8,292 nt of DNA from Lysobacteraceae bacterium (GTDB taxonomy: Bacteria > Pseudomonadota > Gammaproteobacteria > Xanthomonadales > Xanthomonadaceae): assembly GCA_004173415.1 (NCBI GenBank), contig SEHC01000118.1:1-8292 (forward strand), in the 5' to 3' direction. Positions 1-6,456 of this stretch are shown piece by piece; within the stretch, counting starts at the first letter, position 1, and each line of letters opens with the position of its first letter. The position numbers were made by a program, and so were the translations under genes. Under the pieces are notes generated by a model. The model worked only from the letters and a program-made list of their open reading frames with translations, had not been told where the DNA came from and made no database searches.

Positions 1-675
1 CTGCACCGTGTCGGACGCGACGATATTGAGGTTGGACTCTTCCGCGATCAGCTGCAGGACCGTGCGCACCGGCACGTCCTGGAAGTTGAAGGTGACCGGC
101 CGGCCGCTGTAGGGCTTGGCTGCGGTGGCCACGCGAGCCGAACCGGCCGCGATGGCCGAGGGAACCGAAGCGCCCATCGCCGTCTGCGCTGCGCGCGGCA
201 CGATCTCGACCACGTATTCGTTGCCGGTCTGGTAGGCCAGCGATTCGAATTCACCGCTGGTGCTCAGGACTACCTGCGAGCCCGCACCCGCGCTGTGCGC
301 GTTGACGCGTTGCACGGGCGTGGCGAAGTCGACCACGTTCATCGGCTTCTGCAGGGCCGCCGGCAGGGTCGCGTTGCCGACATCGACCACCACCGAATTG
401 CCCTGGTTGCGCAGGTCGGGCATGGCGCCCTTGCCATTGAAGCGGACCACCAGCCGGCCGGCACCGCCATCTCCGCGCTTGAAGTCGATGTTGGAAATTT
501 CCAGCGGTGCGGCGAGTTGCGCGCCTGCGTCAGCCGGGGGCACCGTGGCCGCGGGCGAGGCCGCGCTGGCGATCCCGGTGGCGGCCAGCAAGCCGATCGC
601 AAGGCCCATGCTGCAAGCACGAAGGGTGGGCAGGCGCCGGGTGGTCAGCGGGCTGTGAGCGTTCGAAGCGGTCAT
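1..675 (-). CDS. pilQ: PilQ, type IV pilus secretin (N-terminal part, runs off the window)
   Basis: This is the outer-membrane secretin through which the type IV pilus leaves the cell. Only the first 225 codons are in the window and the frame is open to the left edge. Residues 1-39 look like a signal peptide: a basic n-region (RR, R), a hydrophobic stretch around 23-37, and an ASA cleavage site near 37-39. Residues about 56-160 match the AMIN domain that binds peptidoglycan (LEISNIDFKRG, then VVDFATPVQRV). From about 191 the secretin/TonB short N-terminal domain begins (FNFQDVPVRTVLQLIAEESN, then LNIVASDTV). The rest of the N domains and the secretin barrel lie outside. The ATG at 675 is preceded by a Shine-Dalgarno-like AGGGGA about six bases upstream. 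It lies 14 bases after the pilP stop, so it is the last visible gene of the pilMNOPQ operon. Identification rests on these domains and on position. Confidence 0.95.
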   Translation of the reverse strand, partial: MTASNAHSPLTTRRLPTLRACSMGLAIGLLAATGIASAASPAATVPPADAGAQLAAPLEISNIDFKRGDGGAGRLVVRFNGKGAMPDLRNQGNSVVVDVGNATLPAALQKPMNVVDFATPVQRVNAHSAGAGSQVVLSTSGEFESLAYQTGNEYVVEIVPRAAQTAMGASVPSAIAAGSARVATAAKPYSGRPVTFNFQDVPVRTVLQLIAEESNLNIVASDTVQ

Positions 676-689
676 CGTGTATCCCCTAA

Positions 690-1241
690 TCATTGATCTT
701 CAAGCGCAATCGAAGCCGGCCGTTCCAGCCAGCCGCCCGCACCGTCAGGCACAAGTTCCACAAGTTCAATGCGATCTTCCTGGACGCCGGTAATGCGACC
801 ATCGCTTTGCCCCAGATAAGCGCCCGGACGCACGCGGTAGGTGACCTTGTCCGGCGCCATCACCAAGGCGATAAGCCCGGCGCCTTTTCCGATCGTGCCG
901 ACCATGTCCAGGCTGTCGAGCGGATACTGCTCGAGCGTTTCCTTGCGCCGGTTCGGATCCGGGCGCAGCCCGCCGCCATCGGCGTTGCTCCAGGCATTGC
1001 TGAACGGATCGCGAAGGCTCTGCGCCGTGTATTCGAAGGTCTCGAATTGCTGCATCACCGGCAGCGGCTCGAGCGGCGGGGCCGGCCGTGCCTGCACGTC
1101 GGCGACCCATTTCTTCAGGTTGGGGGCGTCGCCCGGCGAACTGGTGATGCCGCGCGCGCATCCGGCCAACAACAAGGCCAGGGCGGCAAAGCCGGCAACG
1201 CGCATCATCCCGCCTGCGGCCGAAGTGGTCTGCCTGCTCAT
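690..1241 (-). CDS. pilP: PilP, type IV pilus inner-membrane lipoprotein
   Basis: PilP is a periplasmic lipoprotein that links the PilN/PilO pair in the inner membrane to the N domains of the PilQ secretin. The 183-residue product has a hydrophobic signal segment (about 13-27) ending in a lipobox LAGC, with the acylated Cys at 28. A flexible Pro-rich linker follows, containing the family motif RDPF (77-80) that marks the PilO-binding region. The C-terminal beta-sandwich domain spans about 105-182 (LDMVGTIGKG, then KVTYRVRPGAYLGQSDGRI). The ATG at 1241 overlaps the retained pilO stop as ATGA. A perfect AGGAGG (1254-1249) sits seven bases upstream, inside the pilO tail. Internal Met 12 or 13 would give a more compact signal peptide, but they lack such a ribosome site. 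The gene is intact. Confidence 0.95.
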   Translation of the reverse strand: MSRQTTSAAGGMMRVAGFAALALLLAGCARGITSSPGDAPNLKKWVADVQARPAPPLEPLPVMQQFETFEYTAQSLRDPFSNAWSNADGGGLRPDPNRRKETLEQYPLDSLDMVGTIGKGAGLIALVMAPDKVTYRVRPGAYLGQSDGRITGVQEDRIELVELVPDGAGGWLERPASIALEDQ

Positions 1242-1809
1242 GCCTTGGCCTCCTTCTTCTTCCTGGCCGGCGTTTTCTTCTTCTCGGCGGCAGCGGCTCG
1301 TGCATGGTCAGGATGACCACACGCGGCAGCGAAGCCACGCCGCTGACGAAGGCGCCGAACTGGTGGTAGCTACCGACCATGCGCAGGGCGATCGGCTTCT
1401 CGGCGTAGAACTCCTTCGGCGTTTCCGGACCCGGCTGGAACAGCTCGTTGGCCAGCCCGCTGGACAACGCGGTCTGCGAGATGTCCACGATCAGGTCGGG
1501 CATTTCGGTCTTGCTCGGCAGCTGCCGCAGCATCTGCTGCAACACCTGCTCCATCTGCGCGAGTTGCTGCTTAAGCGGCTCGAGGTTGGCCGCGTCGCCC
1601 TGCTCCTTCTCGAACTCGGCGCGCAGCTTGGTTTCCTGGCGCTCCAGGCCCTGGAGTTCCTCGCGCTTGCCCTTGATCAGCAGGAAATAGGCCAGTAACA
1701 GGATCAACGCGCCGATCAGCACGCAAAAACCGATCTTGTAGTTCTGCGGCCAGCCGCCGATGTTGTTGAAATCCAGGTCGGAGAGCTTGATCTTCTTCTT
1801 CTGGCTCAT
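1238..1809 (-). pseudogene. pilO: PilO, interrupted by an internal deletion and frameshift
   Basis: PilO forms an inner-membrane heterodimer with PilN and aligns the pilus machine. Codons 1-170 (1809 down to 1300) read as normal PilO: a short cytoplasmic N-terminus (MSQKKKIKLSDLDFNNIGGW), a membrane helix about 26-46, a coiled coil about 47-97, and the start of the periplasmic ferredoxin-like domain, ending at LPRVVILTMH. The frame then becomes Arg-rich nonsense. A different frame, 1300 to 1238, holds what looks like the native Lys/Ala tail (RAAAAEKKKTPARKKKEAKA, then TGA), and its stop overlaps the pilP start as ATGA. Compared with PilO proteins of about 215-225 residues, roughly 30-40 codons of the final beta-strands are missing, and the missing length is 1 modulo 3. 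The result is either a real pseudogene or an assembly error. The pilN stop overlaps the pilO start as ATGA. The family call is firm; the nature of the lesion is open. Confidence 0.9.
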
Positions 1810-2594
1810 GACTGCGGCCCCCCTTTCTGTTCGGGCGCGGCCGCGTCAGCCGGCGTGGCGGACGGCACGGGAGCCTGGCCAGGCTGCGGTGCTGCGGCCG
1901 GCGTGGCGGCTGGCGGCGTGGTGGTGGTCGACGGTGCGGCGGCCGGTGCCGCGCTCGCGGGCGCTTCGGCGTCCACAGCGACTTCAGCCTCCGGAATCGT
2001 GCCGTCCTTCGCTGGCGCATTGGGGTTGGCCAGTTGCACCTTGAGCGTGAACGCATAAGGCAACGCGCGTTCCGAGGTGCTCACTACCGAAGCCTTGCCC
2101 TTTTCCTGGGCCCGAGCCTCGATGATCGACAGGTCAGGCTTGGTCATCCAGCCCGAACCTTCGAGGTTGCGCATATAGGCGCTGACCCGGGAGTTGGACT
2201 GCGCCCTGCCCTCGAGGGTCAGGATCTCGCCCTCTTGCTTGATGCTTGCCAGGGCCACGCCATCGGGAATCGTACGGACCAGCGAATCGAACAGGTGGAC
2301 CATCTGCGAACGATTGGCCTGCAGCTCCTCGATGACCTTCTTGCGCGCGAGCAGGCGTTCCTTCTGCCTGTCCAGCAACTTGATCTCCTCGTTCTTCGCC
2401 TTGACCTTGGTGATTTCCTGTTCGAGGAACTGGTTGCGGGTCTGTTGTCCGGAGATCTGCTGGCTGTAGTGGAACCAGATCAGGAACGACAGGACCAGTC
2501 CGGCGGCGGCCGCCAGGCCCAGCATCCCGTAGAACTCTCGCTGTCTGTTTGCGCGGCGCGCGGCGCGCCACGGGAGCAGGTTGATCCTTGCCAT
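1806..2594 (-). CDS. pilN: PilN, type IV pilus inner-membrane assembly protein
   Basis: PilN is a bitopic inner-membrane protein. Its cytoplasmic N-terminus docks in a groove of PilM, and its periplasmic part dimerises with PilO. The signature INLLPWR is at residues 4-10, followed by a basic stretch (RAARRANRQRE). A membrane helix follows at about 23-43, then a coiled coil rich in Glu, Lys and Gln (45-95), and a ferredoxin-like periplasmic domain (about 100-188, with VRTIPDGVALASIKQEGEI). The C-terminus (about 190-262) is an Ala/Pro/Thr-rich low-complexity tail, so at 262 residues the protein is longer than many PilN proteins of 180-210 residues. The ATG at 2594 shares one base with the pilM stop (TGATG), and GAGGAG lies upstream. 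The stop overlaps the pilO start. This organisation suggests translational coupling. Confidence 0.95.
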   Translation of the reverse strand: MARINLLPWRAARRANRQREFYGMLGLAAAAGLVLSFLIWFHYSQQISGQQTRNQFLEQEITKVKAKNEEIKLLDRQKERLLARKKVIEELQANRSQMVHLFDSLVRTIPDGVALASIKQEGEILTLEGRAQSNSRVSAYMRNLEGSGWMTKPDLSIIEARAQEKGKASVVSTSERALPYAFTLKVQLANPNAPAKDGTIPEAEVAVDAEAPASAAPAAAPSTTTTPPAATPAAAPQPGQAPVPSATPADAAAPEQKGGPQS

Positions 2595-3652
2595 CAGTCG
2601 AAGCTCCTCAGGGCCAGGCCGGTGGCGATCATCAACGCCGGCGCATCCTGTGCGAGGGCATGTGCCTGTACGCGCGGGCCCAGGGTCATTTGCGCAAGCG
2701 GATTGGCGACGACAGTCGGGACGCCGAGCTGCTCCTCCACCATTTCCGGCAGCCCGGGCAACGCGGCGCAGCCACCGGCGAGCACGATCTGGTCGACGCG
2801 GTTGAATTCGCTGCCCGCGTAGAAGAACTGCAGCAGGCGGCTGATCTGCTGCACCGTGGCTTCCTTGAACGGCTCCAGCACTTCGATCTCGTAGCTCTCG
2901 GGCAGCCCGCCCTGGCGCTTGGCCATGCCGGCTTCCTCGTAGGTCAGGCCGTACCGGCGCATGACTTCGTCGGTCAGCTGCTTGCCACCGAACACCTGTT
3001 CGCGGCTGTACAGGCTGCGGCCAGAACGCAGGACGTTGAGGGTGGTCATGGTCGCGCCGATGTCGACCAGCGCCACGACGCCGTCATGCGGTATCGGCAG
3101 TTCACTGGACAGCAGCGCGAATGCGTTCTCGACCGCGAAGGCCTCCACGTCCATGACCCGGGCGGTCAGGCCACCCAGCTCGAGCGCGGACTGGCGCAGC
3201 TCCACGTTCTCCGAGCGCGATGCGGCCAGCAGCACCTGGACCATCTCGGGATTGTTGGGCATCGGTCCCAGCACCTCGAAGTCGAGGTTCACTTCCTCGA
3301 TCGGATACGGGATGTAGTTGACCGCCTCGAGCTCGACCTGGGCTTCGAGGTCGTTGTCGTCCAGCTCGGCGGGCATCGGGATGATCTTGGTGATCACCGC
3401 GGAACCGGCGACCGCGGCGGCGGCGTACTTGGCCTTGCTGCCGGCCCGGGTCACTGCCCGGCGGATGGCCTCGCCAACCGCCTCGACCTCGACGATGTTC
3501 TTTTCGACGACTGCATTGGGCGGCAGCGGCTCCACGGCGTAGTGATCTACGCGGAAGCGATTGCCGACCCGGGAAAGCTGCAGCAGCTTTACCGCAGTCG
3601 AACTGATGTCGACGCCAATTAGCGGCGACTGGCTTTTAGGTATAAGCCCCAC
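2594..3652 (-). CDS. pilM: PilM, actin-like cytoplasmic type IV pilus assembly ATPase-fold protein
   Basis: PilM is a cytoplasmic protein with an FtsA/actin-like fold. It binds the PilN N-terminus and couples the alignment complex to the pilus motors. The 352-residue length is normal for the family. Nucleotide-binding motifs are visible: phosphate-1 GVDISSTAVK (13-22), phosphate-2 LVDIGATMTTL (195-205), and the adenosine motif VLAGGCAALPGL (290-301). The segment VELEAVNYIPYPIEEVNLDF (106-125) is characteristic of PilM. The start is the GTG at 3652, chosen because the protein begins where PilM homologues begin and because GGGGAG lies five bases upstream. It is the first gene of the minus-strand operon and diverges from mrcA. 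No defect is seen. Confidence 0.96.
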   Translation of the reverse strand: MGLIPKSQSPLIGVDISSTAVKLLQLSRVGNRFRVDHYAVEPLPPNAVVEKNIVEVEAVGEAIRRAVTRAGSKAKYAAAAVAGSAVITKIIPMPAELDDNDLEAQVELEAVNYIPYPIEEVNLDFEVLGPMPNNPEMVQVLLAASRSENVELRQSALELGGLTARVMDVEAFAVENAFALLSSELPIPHDGVVALVDIGATMTTLNVLRSGRSLYSREQVFGGKQLTDEVMRRYGLTYEEAGMAKRQGGLPESYEIEVLEPFKEATVQQISRLLQFFYAGSEFNRVDQIVLAGGCAALPGLPEMVEEQLGVPTVVANPLAQMTLGPRVQAHALAQDAPALMIATGLALRSFD

Positions 3653-3702
3653 GGTATCTCCCCTTCCGACGGGCCGTCATGCACATCACGCCCCGGCGCA
3701 CA

Positions 3703-3730
3703 TTAATAACGAAGTTTTCACCACTTGCAA
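3703..3730 (-). promoter_or_regulatory. Candidate sigma-70 promoter for pilMNOPQ
   Basis: Reading the minus strand, TTGCAA (3730-3725, four of six matches to the -35 consensus) is followed after 16 bases by TATTAA (3708-3703, four of six matches to -10). The region is locally AT-rich in a GC-rich genome. Transcription would start about 45 bases before the pilM GTG. TTGCAA is its own reverse complement. The call is by eye only; no -24/-12 sigma-54 motif was evident. Confidence 0.35.
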
Positions 3731-3829
3731 TACCCGTTAACCAGCCTGTGCGGCTTGTCACGGTTCACTAAGGATATTGGGCAAGTCCCTGTTTCCCCCC
3801 GGAACGCAACCCCTTGGACCCGAGTCATC

Positions 3830-3835
3830 TATACT
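3830..3835 (+). promoter_or_regulatory. Possible -10 element for mrcA
   Basis: TATACT matches the -10 consensus in five of six positions and lies 36 bases before the mrcA ATG. No good -35 hexamer is found at 16-18 bases upstream: TTGGAC at 3814-3819 is only 10 bases away, and there is no TG extension. A real promoter here would need an activator, or a weak -35 tolerated by this lineage. Confidence 0.25.
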
Positions 3836-3871
3836 CCGCCGCCACGAATTCTGCAATCGGAACCCGACCGG

Positions 3872-6358
3872 ATGTCCCGCTTCCGCCGCCTGCTCCGCTG
3901 GGCGCTCATCGCCTTCACAGCCCTCTTCCTGATTGGCGCCATCGGTCTGGGGATCCTCTACTACCTGGTCTCCTCCAAGCTCCCGGACATCCAGTCCCTG
4001 CGCAACGTGCAGTTGCAGGAACCGCTCTATGTCTATGCCAGTGACGGCCGCCTGATCGGACTCTTCGGCGAGACCCGGCGCTACCCGGTGGACATCAAGA
4101 GCGTGCCCCAGTCGGTCCAGCAGGCCTTCATCGCGGCCGAGGACTCGAACTTCCGCAGCCACGGCGGCGTCGACCCCAAGGGCATTTCGCGCGCCCTCTG
4201 GCAGACCGCGACCCTCAAGGAAGGACGCGTGGCCGGCGGCAGCACCATCACGCAGCAGGTGGCACGGCAGTTCTTCCTGAGTTCGGAATACAGCTATACC
4301 CGCAAGCTGGTCGAGATGATGCTCGCGATGAAGATCGAGCGGATGCTGACCAAGGACGAGATCCTGGAGCTCTATCTCAACAAGAGCTTCTTCGGCAACC
4401 GCGCGTATGGCGTGGCAGCGGCAGCCGAGTACTACTACGGCAAGCCGCTGGACCAGCTGACCCTCGGCGAGACCGCCACACTGGTCAGCGCGCTCAAGTT
4501 TCCCTCCAGCGGCAACCCGATCAGCAACCCGCAGCGCAACCACGAGCGCAGCGTCTATGTGATCCAGCGGATGCTGGAGGATGGCTATATCAGCCAGGCG
4601 CAGGCAGCCCAGGGCCGGGCCGAGCCGATGCACGCCAAGCCGCACGAGCGCCCGGTGGAGGTCTATGCCCCTTACGTGGCCGAGATGGTCCGCCAGGAGA
4701 TGATCGCGCGCTTCGGCGGCGACGTGGTGACCAAGGGCTACCACGTCACCACCACCATCGACCCCGACATGCAGATCGCCGCAGACGTGGCGATCCGCGA
4801 CGGCCTGCGCCTCTACGACCACCGCCATGGCTGGAACGGCGTGGAGCAGCATTTCGAAGTCGCCGCCGATGCCGATGCCGCGGCCCTCGCCACCCACCTG
4901 GCCGGCGTGCCGGCGCAGAACGGGCTGATTCCCACCGTCGTGGCAAGGACCAACAGCGACGGCGGCGTGACCGTCGTGCTGGCCGATGCCAGCGAGATCA
5001 CCCTCCCCGGATCGGCCAGCAAGTGGACCGGCAAGAACGCCGCGACCCTGCTCAAGCGCGGGGATCTGGTGCGGATCAAGGCAGAGGTCCCCAAGCCTGC
5101 CGACTCAGCCCCCGGCAACGCCGGCAAACCGGTCACGGCAACCGAGACGCGCTACCTGATCGACCAGATCCCGCGCGGCCAGGCAGCGCTGGTTTCGCTT
5201 GATGCCGGCACCGGCGCGGTCAAGGCGATCATCGGTGGCTACAGCTTCGCCGGCAACAAGTTCAATCGCGCCACCCAGGCCCGGCGCCAGCCCGGCTCCA
5301 GCTTCAAGCCGTTCCTGTACGCGGCGGCGTTCGAGCGCGGCTTCAATCCGGCCTCGATCGTACTGGACGCGCCGGTGGTCTTCCGCGACCGCCGCGGCCA
5401 CATGTGGCGGCCGCAGAACGACGGCGGCGGTTTCCGCGGACCGATGCGCCTGCGCGAAGCCCTGGTCCAGTCGCGCAACCTGGTCTCTGTGCGCCTGCTC
5501 GACAGCATCGGCGTGGATTTCGCCCGCAAGTACATCAGCCAGTTCGGCTTCAACGAAGCCGAGCTGCCGCCCAACCTGTCCATGTCGCTGGGCACCGCGT
5601 CGTTGACGCCGCTTTCCATGGCTCGGGGATACGCGGTGTTCGCCAATGGCGGCTCGCTGGTCACGCCGTGGTTCATCGACGAGGTCAAGGACCGCGAAGG
5701 CAACGTCGTGTTCAAGGAAAACCCCGCCACGGCCTGTCGTGGTTGCGGGCGTGGCGGGAGCCCTGGCGCCTCGCCGGCCAGCCAGGTGGTGGATGGCTTT
5801 GACTTCGGTCCCGCCCAGGGCAGCAAACCCAAGGTGGCGGAGAAGCTGGTGGCCAGCAAGCCGGCGGAGCCGGCCAAGCCGATCGATCCGAACATGCGGG
5901 TGGCCCCGCGCGCAATCGACGACCGCACTGCCTACCAGCTGGTTTCGATGATGCGCGACGTGGTCCTGCGCGGCACCGCCACCGCCGCCAAGGTCCTGAA
6001 TCGCGAGGACGTGGGCGGCAAGACCGGCTCGACCAACGACCACCGCGACGCGTGGTTCGGCGGCTTCGGCGGAGCCTATTCGACCGTGGTCTGGGTCGGT
6101 CGCGACGATTTCCGCAGCCTCGGCAGCCGCGAGTACGGCGGCAAGGCCGCGTTGCCGATCTGGATCGATTTCATGCGCGCGGCGCTTAAGGAGCAGCCGG
6201 TGGCGGCGAACGATCCGCCCGAGGGCATGGTCCAGACCAGCACCAACGGCGTCACCGAATGGGTGAAGACCGAGGACCTGGAACGCATCCAGAGCGAGGA
6301 AAGCTACGACACCGGCGAGAACCAGGCCGCCGACGAAGCGGCCTTCGATATTTTCTGA
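3872..6358 (+). CDS. mrcA: Penicillin-binding protein 1a, bifunctional peptidoglycan synthase
   Basis: This class A PBP (also named ponA) polymerises lipid II and cross-links the peptides in the periplasm. The protein has 828 residues. It has a basic N-terminus with one membrane anchor (about 10-32). The GT51 transglycosylase domain shows AAEDSNFRSHGG (catalytic Glu 90), GGSTITQQ (122-129), a KLVEMMLAMKIER helix, and LYLNKSFFGNRAYG. A PBP1a OB-like domain lies around 300-420 (DHRHGW). The transpeptidase domain shows SSFK (nucleophile Ser 476), SRN (534-536) and KTG (717-719), so all catalytic motifs are present. A low-complexity insert with a Cys pair (CRGC, 622-625) lies between SRN and KTG. 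The ATG at 3872 starts MSRFRRLLRW, directly before the membrane anchor, as in relatives; its ribosome site is weak (CGGA). The frame is open upstream to a TTG at 3725, but that extension has no PBP character. Divergence from pilM matches the ponA-pilMNOPQ arrangement known in gammaproteobacteria. Confidence 0.96.
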   Translation: MSRFRRLLRWALIAFTALFLIGAIGLGILYYLVSSKLPDIQSLRNVQLQEPLYVYASDGRLIGLFGETRRYPVDIKSVPQSVQQAFIAAEDSNFRSHGGVDPKGISRALWQTATLKEGRVAGGSTITQQVARQFFLSSEYSYTRKLVEMMLAMKIERMLTKDEILELYLNKSFFGNRAYGVAAAAEYYYGKPLDQLTLGETATLVSALKFPSSGNPISNPQRNHERSVYVIQRMLEDGYISQAQAAQGRAEPMHAKPHERPVEVYAPYVAEMVRQEMIARFGGDVVTKGYHVTTTIDPDMQIAADVAIRDGLRLYDHRHGWNGVEQHFEVAADADAAALATHLAGVPAQNGLIPTVVARTNSDGGVTVVLADASEITLPGSASKWTGKNAATLLKRGDLVRIKAEVPKPADSAPGNAGKPVTATETRYLIDQIPRGQAALVSLDAGTGAVKAIIGGYSFAGNKFNRATQARRQPGSSFKPFLYAAAFERGFNPASIVLDAPVVFRDRRGHMWRPQNDGGGFRGPMRLREALVQSRNLVSVRLLDSIGVDFARKYISQFGFNEAELPPNLSMSLGTASLTPLSMARGYAVFANGGSLVTPWFIDEVKDREGNVVFKENPATACRGCGRGGSPGASPASQVVDGFDFGPAQGSKPKVAEKLVASKPAEPAKPIDPNMRVAPRAIDDRTAYQLVSMMRDVVLRGTATAAKVLNREDVGGKTGSTNDHRDAWFGGFGGAYSTVVWVGRDDFRSLGSREYGGKAALPIWIDFMRAALKEQPVAANDPPEGMVQTSTNGVTEWVKTEDLERIQSEESYDTGENQAADEAAFDIF

Positions 6359-6359
6359 T

Positions 6360-6377
6360 CGGCCCCGCGTGGGGCCG
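6360..6377 (+). terminator. Hairpin just after mrcA, weak terminator candidate
   Basis: A perfect 7-base-pair GC stem (CGGCCCC / GGGGCCG) with loop GCGT begins one base after the mrcA stop codon. No T-run follows (TGTCATCG), so it is not a classical intrinsic terminator. It could slow RNA polymerase or protect the 3' end of the mrcA message. Confidence 0.35.
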
Positions 6378-6406
6378 TGTCATCGCGGGCGTCGGGTGGA
6401 TATAAA
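6377..6406 (+). promoter_or_regulatory. Candidate promoter of the hypothetical gene, inside a palindrome
   Basis: GTGTCA (6377-6382, four of six -35 matches) and TATAAA (6401-6406, five of six -10 matches) are separated by 18 bases. Transcription would start near 6413, about 45 bases before the ATG at 6457. The TATAAA lies in the loop of the inverted repeat at 6385-6418. This is inferred from motif similarity only. Confidence 0.35.
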
Positions 6407-6418
6407 ATCCACGCCCGC
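6385..6418. repeat. Inverted repeat with AT-rich centre between mrcA and the hypothetical gene
   Basis: GCGGGCGT (6385-6392) pairs exactly with ACGCCCGC (6411-6418), and an inner GGAT/ATCC pair closes around ATAAA. In an alternative pairing, GTGGAT and ATCCAC form a 6-bp inner stem with an outer GCGGGC/GCCCGC stem. It has no T-tract, so it is a poor terminator. It may be an operator-like palindrome or an RNA hairpin. Confidence 0.5.
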
Positions 6419-6456
6419 TGGGCTACAGTCGGCCAACGCCCCGCCGCGGAGGCCCC

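Noticed and set aside
1300..1300. Programmed frameshifting as the explanation for pilO
   Set aside because: There is no slippery heptamer at the junction, and a segment of the domain is missing rather than merely shifted, so recoding would not restore the protein.
2588..3622. Long plus-strand open frame (344 codons) opposite pilM
   Set aside because: It mirrors pilM codons, is rich in His, Gln, Asp and Arg as expected for an antisense frame in GC-rich DNA, and pilM is clearly the real gene.
3725..3871. N-terminal extension of PBP1a from a TTG codon
   Set aside because: The 49 extra residues have no signal or domain character, and the membrane anchor follows directly after the ATG at 3872, as is usual for PBP1a.
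3758..6043. Long minus-strand open frames opposite mrcA (3758-4897 and 5105-6043)
   Set aside because: Their composition is that of antisense shadows, with no recognisable motif. The plus strand carries all PBP1a motifs over the same span.
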